The translations under genes and the position numbers were made by a program. A stretch of DNA of 6,920 bases. It comes from JBKPFU01 sp046728975 (lineage in GTDB: Bacteria > Actinomycetota > Thermoleophilia > Gaiellales > Gaiellaceae). Position 1 is the first letter of the stretch. Each line of letters begins with the position of its first letter. Shown piece after piece: positions 1-5,566 of this stretch. The stretch spans positions 1 through 6,920 of the forward strand of contig JBKPFU010000190.1 in the NCBI GenBank assembly GCA_046728975.1, in the 5' to 3' direction. Under the pieces are notes generated by a model, which was not told where the DNA came from, did not search any database, and saw only the letters and a program-made list of their open reading frames with translations.

Positions 1-858
1 CGCGATCGGCTGCCCGAACTGGACGCGCTCGCGCGAGTACTCGACCGCGTACTCGTAGGCGGCGCGCGCGACCCCGACCGCGCCGGCCGCGGTCCCGGGC
101 CGCGTGTGGTCGAGGGTCCGCATCGCGATCTTGAAGCCCTCACCCTCCTCGCCGAGCCGGTTCTCGTCCGGGAGGCGCACATCCTGGAGCGCGACAGCGG
201 ACGTGTCCGTCGCCCGCTGGCCCATCTTGTCGAGGTGCTTCTCGATCGTCACGCCCTCGGCGGCGGCCGGGACGATGAACCCCGAGAGGCCACGGTGCCC
301 CTTGCTCTTGTCGGTCGAGGCGAAGACCACGAACCACGACGCGTGGCCGGCGTTCGTGATGAACATCTTCGACCCGTTCAGCACGTACTCGTCGCCGTGG
401 CGGACGGCGGTCGTCTGAATCCCCGAGACGTCCGAGCCCGCGTTCGGCTCGGTCAGCGCGAACGAGCACAGGATCGGCGAGTCGACGAGCGGCGGCAGCC
501 ACTCGCTCTTCTGCTCGTCGGAGCCGGCGATCAGCACCGGCAGCGGACCGAGGACGTTCGCGACGATCGATGTCGCGATTCCCGAGCAGCCCCACGAGAG
601 CTCTTCGCCGATCAGCATCCCGTCGAACGCGGAGAGACCCGCGCCGCCGTACTCCTCCGGGATGTGCGGGTTCATCAGCCCGATCTCGTGCGCCTTCGCG
701 ATCACGTCGACGGGGTGCGTCGAGCGCTCGTCGTACTCGGCGGCCTTCGGCCTGATCTCCCGTTCGGCGAACTCGTGCGCGAGCTCGCGCAGCGCCCTCT
801 GCTCGTCCGACAACGCGAACGAGATGCCCGCCTGAAGCTGTTCCACGGTCGCCGCCAT
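1..858 (-). CDS. Acyl-CoA dehydrogenase, partial (C-terminus beyond window)
   Basis: FAD-dependent enzyme that makes the alpha,beta-double bond in acyl-CoA thioesters, the first step of beta-oxidation or of branched-chain acyl-CoA breakdown. 286 residues are visible. Seen: N-terminal helical domain with ALSDEQRALREL (15-26) and PEEYGGAG (67-74); FAD/substrate beta-domain with LTEPNAGSD (135-143) and NGSKMFITN (161-169); start of the C-terminal helical domain with SRERVQFGQPIA (275-286). The catalytic Glu of the YEGT motif would lie past base 1. The ATG at 858 has no Shine-Dalgarno site. A GTG at 846 is an alternative, because relatives usually begin close to the FALSDEQ stretch. It lies 13 bp after the stop of the enolase-like gene on the same strand, and a palindromic operator-like site abuts the start, so it may have its own regulated promoter. 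The family is certain; substrate chain length cannot be read from this fragment. Confidence 0.95.
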   Translation of the reverse strand, partial: MAATVEQLQAGISFALSDEQRALRELAHEFAEREIRPKAAEYDERSTHPVDVIAKAHEIGLMNPHIPEEYGGAGLSAFDGMLIGEELSWGCSGIATSIVANVLGPLPVLIAGSDEQKSEWLPPLVDSPILCSFALTEPNAGSDVSGIQTTAVRHGDEYVLNGSKMFITNAGHASWFVVFASTDKSKGHRGLSGFIVPAAAEGVTIEKHLDKMGQRATDTSAVALQDVRLPDENRLGEEGEGFKIAMRTLDHTRPGTAAGAVGVARAAYEYAVEYSRERVQFGQPIA

Positions 859-863
859 TTACG

Positions 864-883
864 TTGATTGACTAGTCAGTCAA
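864..883. promoter_or_regulatory. TetR/FadR-type operator-like palindrome
   Basis: TTGATTGACTAGTCAGTCAA is an inverted repeat of two 10-base arms with one mismatched pair. Its inner 18 bases (865-882) agree at 16 of 18 positions with the Bacillus subtilis FadR operator consensus TGAATGAMTARTCATTCA, recalled from the literature; FadR is a TetR-family repressor released by long-chain acyl-CoA. The site ends 5 bases from the ATG of the acyl-CoA dehydrogenase, and on the minus strand its left arm contains TTGACT, a good -35 match. A bound dimer would block the promoter. The regulator is not in the window, so its identity is inferred. Confidence 0.6.
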
Positions 884-1897
884 TGGTACCGCCCACCGGA
901 AACCGTGTTCTTCAGGTGCCGGCTCGAGCGGGCTGGCGGGCAGGCCGGGGCGCGGCTCTCGCTCGTTGTAGGGCGTGGGGGCGACGTCGTTCGGAGCGGA
1001 GGGATGGAAGAGCGAGGCGAGGTACTGGATCTGCCCGCGCCCGGGGCCGAGCTCGAACATGCCGCCGCCGTACAGACCGATCCCGCGGTCGTCGCAGTAC
1101 TGGTAGAAGTCGAAGAGCTCGCGCAGGAAGCCGAAGCGCGAAGGCTTCACGTTCAAGGTGCGCGGCGGGAAAGGCAGAGTCTCCACGTCCGCGACGGAGT
1201 GGATTGGCGCATCCCAGGTGATCCGATGGCGATGCGGCTCGAGCACGGGATCGGTATCGGCGGTTAGCGCGGGGTCCTCGATGAGCGCGTCCGGGAACCC
1301 TTCGACGACGCGGCCGTAGAGCGCAACGTCGGTGGGCGGATCGACCGCGGGGTCGACGTAGAAGGCCTTGAAATCGACAATGTCGACTGCGCCCGTCGCG
1401 GCGAGCTCCGCGATCAGCGCCTCAGTCCAGCGCGCCGCGGGATCGAGCTTGAAGCGCAGCCCGGGATAAAGCCCGAGCCGGCGCCGGAGCGGCTCGGCGC
1501 TCGGCGGATCGCCGAGCCCCGGAGAGACGACGAACGTCAGCGGTCGCGGCTCCCGGCCGAGCGCGTCGGCGAGCGAGAGCCGTTGCTGCCGCAGCGCCAG
1601 ATCGAGCGCGGCGCTCTCGTACGCCCACCGCCGGTGCGGCTCGGGTATGTCCAGTGCGGCGGCGAAGGACGCGAGCGTCCACGACCCCGCCAGCGGCAGG
1701 ATCGGCCCGGCCGCCTGCTCGCGGTCGTGCGCCTCCGTGTACCACGTCACGTCCTCGCCGACCCCCTCCTCGCCGCCGCCGTGCAGCCGCACGAGCGTCG
1801 TCACGCGCGTGAAGTCGCGCGTGACGTCCGCCTCCAGCCGCTCGAGCTCGTAACGGTCGACCTCGAGCGGGAGCTCGGAGACGCGGTCGTAGATCAC
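872..1897 (-). CDS. Enolase-superfamily protein (MLE/OSBS-like), function unassigned
   Basis: 341 residues. Members of this superfamily abstract the proton alpha to a carboxylate and stabilise the enolate on Mg2+. Seen: an N-terminal capping domain (about 1-115) followed by a TIM-barrel domain. Candidate catalytic residues are K150 (LRFKLD, end of strand 2), metal ligands D175 (VDIVDFKAF), E207 (LIEDP) and D229 (ITWDAP), K251 (NVKPSRFG) and E282 (GGGMFELGPGRG). The spacings are close to those I recall for E. coli MenC (K133, D161, E190, D213, K235), which fits a muconate-lactonizing/OSBS-type rather than a mandelate-racemase-type site. The usual KxK on strand 2 is RxK here. The start is GTG; no Shine-Dalgarno site is visible, and a TAGGTT (1906-1911) 8 bases upstream could be the -10 of a leaderless mRNA. 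The stop TAG lies inside the operator palindrome of the next gene. Candidate roles are o-succinylbenzoate synthase, racemase/epimerase or cycloisomerase. No other menaquinone gene is nearby, so I do not call menC. Confidence 0.85.
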   Translation of the reverse strand: MIYDRVSELPLEVDRYELERLEADVTRDFTRVTTLVRLHGGGEEGVGEDVTWYTEAHDREQAAGPILPLAGSWTLASFAAALDIPEPHRRWAYESAALDLALRQQRLSLADALGREPRPLTFVVSPGLGDPPSAEPLRRRLGLYPGLRFKLDPAARWTEALIAELAATGAVDIVDFKAFYVDPAVDPPTDVALYGRVVEGFPDALIEDPALTADTDPVLEPHRHRITWDAPIHSVADVETLPFPPRTLNVKPSRFGFLRELFDFYQYCDDRGIGLYGGGMFELGPGRGQIQYLASLFHPSAPNDVAPTPYNEREPRPGLPASPLEPAPEEHGFRWAVPLTD

Positions 1898-1916
1898 GAA
1901 GAAGGAACCTACAGAC

Positions 1917-1944
1917 GAGAGCCCCGGCGGCTGCCGGGGCTCTC
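1917..1944 (-). terminator. Perfect 12-bp hairpin, probable transcription terminator
   Basis: The arm GAGAGCCCCGGC (1917-1928) pairs without mismatch with 1933-1944 across a four-base loop GGCT. It begins 21 bases after the stop of the exported low-complexity protein gene and precedes the GTG of the enolase-like gene. No U-tract follows on the minus strand (GTCTGTAGG), so it is either one of the tail-less terminators common in high-GC actinobacteria or a structured intergenic element. It separates the envelope genes from the enolase/dehydrogenase pair. Confidence 0.72.
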
Positions 1945-1965
1945 GGACGTTCGGTTGCGGTCTGC

Positions 1966-2652
1966 TTACTTCTTCTTGCCGCCGGCGTTCCCCCCGCCGT
2001 TGCCATTGCCGTTGCCGCCGCCGTTCCCGTTGCCGCGGCCGTTCCCGTTGCCGCCACGGTTTCCGTTGCCGCCGCGGCTTGCGCTCTGCGCGTTCTGCGC
2101 CTTCTGCGCTTGCCGGGCCAGCTGGTGCGGCTTCGACTTCTTTGCCTTCTTGACGTTCGCCGACCCTCGGGTTTCAGCCCGCTGGGTGCTCAAACCGCGT
2201 TGAACGCTGTGCTTCTTGGCCTTCTTCGCCTTCTTCGCCTTCTTGGCCTTGTGGATCTTGTTGGCCTTGGGAGCAATTTGAGCGCTTTCGGGCACCTGGT
2301 CCGCCGGCGGCGTCGCCGTGGTCGGGCAGCCTCCCGCAGGCGCCGGAATGATGTCGCCGTGCCGCGCATGGGCCGGAAGCGCATGGTTCGACACGGTGAT
2401 CATCACGTACGGGTTGCTCTGTGAACCCGTGCGATGGCAGATCGTCGTCTTCCCCTTCGGATACTGGTTCTCCTGGGCCGAGCTGCTCGAACCCGCGAAG
2501 ACATGCGCCCCGTGTGCGAGCTTGCCCGGAGCAGCGGCAACCAAGCCGCCGATCGCCGCACCCCCGATGGATGCACCAACCGCGAAAAAGACCACGATCG
2601 CGGCACCGAGAGTCAGGACTCGCGTCCGGCCTCTCGTCCAGAAACGTCTCAT
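1966..2652 (-). CDS. Exported/membrane-anchored protein with ICHRTG Cys/His domain and Lys-Ala / Gly-Asn low-complexity tail
   Basis: 228 residues. Seen: basic N-terminus (MRRFWTRGRTR), hydrophobic segment about 12-41 (signal peptide or anchor), and a short Ser-rich linker. A compact domain follows at about 68-110 with ICHRTGS, NPYVMITVS, ALPAH, HGDIIPAP and GGCP. C72 and C109 frame it and H73, H90, H95 and H98 lie within, so a disulfide or a metal site is possible. Next comes a Lys/Ala stretch with AKK four times (136-147), an Ala/Gln stretch (about 179-190), and Gly/Asn repeats (194-225) ending in KKK. I recall ICHxTGS...ALxAHxxHGD domains in exported actinobacterial proteins of unknown role. 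The start is well supported: AAGGGAG at 2659-2665 lies 6 bases before the ATG. It is 72 bp downstream of the ligase-like gene, same strand, and followed by the hairpin, so it could be the last gene of that unit. A polyanion- or envelope-binding role is only inferred from the charged tail. Confidence 0.75.
   Translation of the reverse strand: MRRFWTRGRTRVLTLGAAIVVFFAVGASIGGAAIGGLVAAAPGKLAHGAHVFAGSSSSAQENQYPKGKTTICHRTGSQSNPYVMITVSNHALPAHARHGDIIPAPAGGCPTTATPPADQVPESAQIAPKANKIHKAKKAKKAKKAKKHSVQRGLSTQRAETRGSANVKKAKKSKPHQLARQAQKAQNAQSASRGGNGNRGGNGNGRGNGNGGGNGNGNGGGNAGGKKK
1978..2073 (-). repeat. Gly/Asn-coding low-complexity DNA
   Basis: Imperfect short repeats of GGN and AAC codons encode residues 194-225 of the exported protein (GGNGN-type units). 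The tract is prone to slippage, so its length may vary between strains or be misassembled. Confidence 0.8.
2212..2247 (-). repeat. Four tandem 9-bp units encoding Ala-Lys-Lys
   Basis: Plus-strand units CTTCTTSGC (S = G or C) occur four times in a row without spacer and encode AKK four times (residues 136-147). Inner and outer copies differ only at one third-codon position, as expected from recent unit duplication within a coding region. Confidence 0.85.
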
Positions 2653-2658
2653 AGGCGA

Positions 2659-2665
2659 CTCCCTT
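2659..2665 (-). promoter_or_regulatory. Ribosome binding site of the exported low-complexity protein
   Basis: AAGGGAG on the minus strand lies 6 bases upstream of the ATG at 2652. It is the clearest Shine-Dalgarno match I found in the window and decides this start. Confidence 0.65.
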
Positions 2666-2724
2666 CGACGTCGTGCAGGTCCATGGAGGAGACGTTCGGG
2701 AGATTCCCCTCTTGCGCTCTGCTC

Positions 2725-4338
2725 TCACATCGTCGCACGGAGCCTGCGAAGCTCGGGATCAAGCGGATTGAGCGCCGCTGCGCGTGCCAACGCGGCACGG
2801 CGGGTCGCGCCCTCGCTCACAAGCGCCAGGTCGACCCAGAGCTCCCAGTCCCGAGCGTCTTTCGCGAGGCCGTGCTGGAAGCTCGATCGCGCTTCATCGA
2901 CCTTCCCTTGCTCGAGCTGCGCCTCGCCCAGCAGGCGCCACGGCTCCGGCGACCACGGCGCCCACGTCTTGGCCGAGCGCGCAGCCTTCTCCGCCTCGGT
3001 CGCCTGCGCGCGGTCGAGCGCGTCGCCCGCCCGTTCGATGAAGTGGTTCCCCACGAACCCGAGGGCGCCGATCGACGCGATCAGACAGCACCCTGCAATG
3101 CCGAGCAGCCGGGGCAGGCGGCCGGGCCGCACACGCGGCTCGCCTGCGGCGTCGAGGGCGAGCAGCGCCGCAGCGCAGACGAGCGCCGCGACGGTGACGG
3201 CCGGGAGCTCCCAGTCCCAGTCCTGTGCGGAGTGGACGAGGAAGACGGCATAGCCGCCCAGCGCGGCCGGCGCCGCGGGATGGCCCCGGGCGAGAACGCC
3301 GGCGACGATCGGGACCGCCAGCAGCGAAACGAGGAGAACCAGCCCGACGGGCCCGAGCTCGGTGAGCGTCTCGAGCTCGAGCGCGTGTGCGTCGCGAACC
3401 GGCAGCGGATCTTCTCGGTGAGCGAGCCAGTACCGCTGAAACGTGCCGGAGCCTGAGCCGAGCAAGGCGTTGGAGCGATAGTCGCGCCACGCGACTCGCC
3501 AGTACTCCACACGGCTCGACCCCGAGACGCTGAGCAAGCGCGCGCGCTGATTCGCCTTGACCGTCGGGCCGGCGGTTGAGAACGCGCGGTACACGCGTCC
3601 GCCGTAGGCGACGGCGGCGACGGAGACGACGATCACGAGCGCGCAGGCGAGCACGGCCACGAGACGTCGGCGAGCGCGGGGAAGCGCCGCGACCACGAGC
3701 CCCACGCCGAGTGCGAGCCACGCGCCTCGGCCGTACGTGAAGTACAGCGTCGGGACGAGCACGAGCACGGGAGCGGCAAGTGCAAGGCGGCGGGTGGTGG
3801 CGGCGAGCCCGAGCGCGAGGACGACGCCGATCGCCGCAAAGGCGGCGAGCGCGTTGGAGTAGCCGAGTGGCTCCGCCAAGCGGCGTGTTGCATCCGGGGC
3901 GGCAGACGCCACGTCGTAGGTCGCCCCACCGAAGATCCGCGTCGCGAGGGCGTACGCGGACACGGCCGTGATCGCCCCGAGCGCGCCGTACAGCAGCGGC
4001 AGGGATCGCCCAAGGAGCAGGAGCGCAACCGCCGAGGCGAGGTAGACGAGCCCTCGCTCGCCGTCCAGGACGGTCTCCGAGAGGTCGTCCGACCAGAGCG
4101 CCGAAAGCCAGATCCACGCGACGAACGCGGCCAGCAACGCAAGGAAAACCGCTCCCGCCCGCGTCGGCGCTCGAGCGCGGGAGAACGCGAGCAGGCCCGC
4201 AACCACGCCGGCCGGCACGACCGTGCTCCAGCCCCAGCTCGGCGCGGCATACCCACCACCGTCGGCCGCCAGGCTCAACAGGAACGCAAAGGCAAAGAGC
4301 GCCGAGCCGTAGACTTGCCCCGTGGACTTCGAGCTCAC
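2725..4338 (-). CDS. O-antigen ligase / Wzy_C-like membrane protein with TPR-like C-terminus
   Basis: Polytopic inner-membrane protein of the O-antigen ligase/polymerase superfamily, which transfers or polymerises lipid-linked glycans on the outer face of the membrane. With GTG at 4338 it has 537 residues. Seen: about ten or more hydrophobic segments; FTYGRGAW (200-207), matching the Wzy_C SRGAWL signature; GSGSGTF (294-300) and HALELETLTELG (318-329), the large-loop GxGxGTF and His...ELG motifs; HSAQDWDWELPAV (369-381); then a soluble tail (about 432-537) with TPR-like helices such as EPWRLLGEAQLEQGKVDEARSSF. The true start is uncertain. The frame stays open to 4575, but that part is antisense to the dehydrogenase and lacks membrane segments. 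GTG 4356 (7 bases after a TACCGT) and TTG 4278 are alternatives; none has a Shine-Dalgarno site. In a likely Gram-positive-type actinobacterium the product would be a capsule, teichoic-like or protein-linked glycan rather than LPS. Substrate unknown. Confidence 0.88.
   Translation of the reverse strand: MSSKSTGQVYGSALFAFAFLLSLAADGGGYAAPSWGWSTVVPAGVVAGLLAFSRARAPTRAGAVFLALLAAFVAWIWLSALWSDDLSETVLDGERGLVYLASAVALLLLGRSLPLLYGALGAITAVSAYALATRIFGGATYDVASAAPDATRRLAEPLGYSNALAAFAAIGVVLALGLAATTRRLALAAPVLVLVPTLYFTYGRGAWLALGVGLVVAALPRARRRLVAVLACALVIVVSVAAVAYGGRVYRAFSTAGPTVKANQRARLLSVSGSSRVEYWRVAWRDYRSNALLGSGSGTFQRYWLAHREDPLPVRDAHALELETLTELGPVGLVLLVSLLAVPIVAGVLARGHPAAPAALGGYAVFLVHSAQDWDWELPAVTVAALVCAAALLALDAAGEPRVRPGRLPRLLGIAGCCLIASIGALGFVGNHFIERAGDALDRAQATEAEKAARSAKTWAPWSPEPWRLLGEAQLEQGKVDEARSSFQHGLAKDARDWELWVDLALVSEGATRRAALARAAALNPLDPELRRLRATM
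4310..4315 (+). promoter_or_regulatory. Candidate -10 element (TAGACT) for a leaderless dehydrogenase mRNA
   Basis: TAGACT fits the actinobacterial TANNNT -10 pattern and ends exactly 6 bases before the GTG at 4322, the spacing expected when transcription starts on the first base of the start codon. There is no Shine-Dalgarno site between it and the GTG and no good -35. It lies within the 5' coding end of the divergent ligase-like gene. Confidence 0.45.
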
Positions 4339-5560
4339 CGACGAGCAGCGGCTCACGCAGGAAACGGTACGCGCGTTCGTGGACGAACGCGTCCTGCCGA
4401 ATGCGATCGAGAACGACATCAGCCATCGCCTGGACATGTCGGTGATCGAGGGGATGGCGGAGCTGGGTCTGCTCGGAATCGTCGTTCCCGAGGAGTACGG
4501 AGGCGCCGGCCTTGATTTCGTCTCCGAGGCCCTCGTCTGCGAGGAGATCGAACGGGGCGAGGCGGCCTTCCGCACGCTGATCTCCGTTCACGTCGGGCTC
4601 AACTCACTCGCGCTGCTCGCGTATGCGAGCGAAGAGCAGAAGGAGCGCTGGCTCATGCCGCAGGCCCGCGGCGACAAGATCGCCTGCTTCGGGCTGACCG
4701 AGCCGGCGGCCGGCTCGGACGTCGCCGCCATGAAGACCACTGCCCGCCGTGAAGGCGACGTCTACGTCCTCAACGGCTCGAAGAACTGGATCTCGTACGC
4801 GACAGTCGCCGACCACGCGCTCGTGTTCGCCAAGACCGATCCGTCGGCAAAGCACAAGGGGATCTCCGCGTTCGTGGTCGAGAAGAGGATGCCCGGCTTC
4901 TCGTCGGCCGAGACCGAGCACAAGCTGGGCATCTGGGCCGGCTCAACCGGCGAGCTCTTCTTCCAGAACGTCGAGGTGCCGGCGGACAACCTCATCGGCG
5001 AGGAGGGCCAGGGGTTCGAGATCGCGATGTACGGTCTCGACCAGGGCCGTTTCACGGTTGCGGCCGGCGCCTGCGGCGTCATCCGAGCCTGCCTCGAGCG
5101 CTCGGTCGAATACGCACGTGAGCGCCAGACGTTCGGGCAGCCGATCGGCAAGCACCAGTTCGTTCAGGACATGATCGCGGAGATGGTGCTGGCCTATGAG
5201 ACGTCGAAGCTGCTCGTCATGCAGGCGGCGTGGATGAAGAACGAGGGCCTGAGAAACACGCGCGAGACGTCGCTGGCGAAGTGGCACGCGACCGAGTCGG
5301 CGTTCCGCGCGGCGCACCTAGCGATCCAGGTGCACGGCGCGTACGGGTACTCGGCCGAGTACGGGATCGAGCGTTACTTCCGCAACGCGCGGGCGCCGAT
5401 CATCTACGAGGGCACCACGCAGATCCACAAGCTGATGCAGGCCGAGCACGCGCTGGGCTACCGGCCGCTGAACGGCCGCGACGGGCAGATCTCGCCGCTG
5501 GCCGCGTGGGCTCCCGCCCTCGCGCGCGTCCACCGTGAGGCTGCGCCGACAGGCGCCTAG
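4322..5560 (+). CDS. Acyl-CoA dehydrogenase, complete
   Basis: 412 residues, a full-length family member. It oxidises an acyl-CoA to the trans-2-enoyl-CoA with FAD and passes electrons to electron-transfer flavoprotein. Seen: N-terminal helices with LTDEQRLTQETV (5-16) and PEEYGGAGLD (56-65); LTEPAAGSDVAAMKTTAR (125-142) and NGSKNWISYA (151-160) for FAD and substrate binding; GEEGQGFEIAM (226-236); RERQTFGQPIGKHQF (266-280); QVHGAYGYSAEYGIERYFRNAR (336-357); PIIYEGTTQIHK (359-370), where E363 is at the position of the medium-chain enzyme's catalytic base. The start is GTG: MDFELTDEQ is the usual family beginning and the ligase gene blocks an upstream extension. No Shine-Dalgarno site; a TAGACT 6 bases upstream suggests leaderless translation. 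It is a paralogue, not a duplicate, of the dehydrogenase at the left edge: motifs are shared but most other positions differ. Substrate not predictable from sequence alone. Confidence 0.96.
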   Translation: MDFELTDEQRLTQETVRAFVDERVLPNAIENDISHRLDMSVIEGMAELGLLGIVVPEEYGGAGLDFVSEALVCEEIERGEAAFRTLISVHVGLNSLALLAYASEEQKERWLMPQARGDKIACFGLTEPAAGSDVAAMKTTARREGDVYVLNGSKNWISYATVADHALVFAKTDPSAKHKGISAFVVEKRMPGFSSAETEHKLGIWAGSTGELFFQNVEVPADNLIGEEGQGFEIAMYGLDQGRFTVAAGACGVIRACLERSVEYARERQTFGQPIGKHQFVQDMIAEMVLAYETSKLLVMQAAWMKNEGLRNTRETSLAKWHATESAFRAAHLAIQVHGAYGYSAEYGIERYFRNARAPIIYEGTTQIHKLMQAEHALGYRPLNGRDGQISPLAAWAPALARVHREAAPTGA

Positions 5561-5566
5561 ATCTCA

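Noticed and set aside
106..867. Long plus-strand open frame opposite the left dehydrogenase
   Set aside because: Arg/Asp/Val-rich antisense shadow caused by high-GC codon use; the minus strand carries the recognisable dehydrogenase over the same bases.
2212..2247. Tandem 9-bp repeats as a possible CRISPR or regulatory array
   Set aside because: The units are contiguous, lack spacers and keep the reading frame as Ala-Lys-Lys codons; they are coding repeats.
2649..2684. 11-codon leader frame (ATG 2684) whose TGA overlaps the ATG of the exported protein
   Set aside because: The ATGA overlap is suggestive of coupling, but the frame has no ribosome binding site of its own and the downstream gene has a good one; chance is the simpler explanation.
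2697..2707. Small inverted repeat GGGA-GAT-TCCC before the exported protein gene
   Set aside because: A four-base stem with a three-base loop is too short to call an operator or terminator.
2318..3456. Two long plus-strand open frames opposite the ligase-like gene
   Set aside because: Their Arg/Ala/Ser/Pro-rich translations contain no recognisable motif, while the minus frame has membrane helices and family signatures.
4339..4575. N-terminal extension of the ligase-like protein to 616 residues
   Set aside because: It is entirely antisense to the 5' part of a well-conserved dehydrogenase gene, is Ser/Arg-rich without membrane segments, and does not look like the ligase family. The true start is probably between 4278 and 4356.
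1..5170. Similar GTTCGGGCAGCCGATCG-type sequence near base 1 (minus) and near 5130-5150 (plus) as an inverted repeat or transposon end
   Set aside because: Both encode the conserved FGQPI motif of the two acyl-CoA dehydrogenases; this is protein family conservation, not a mobile-element end.
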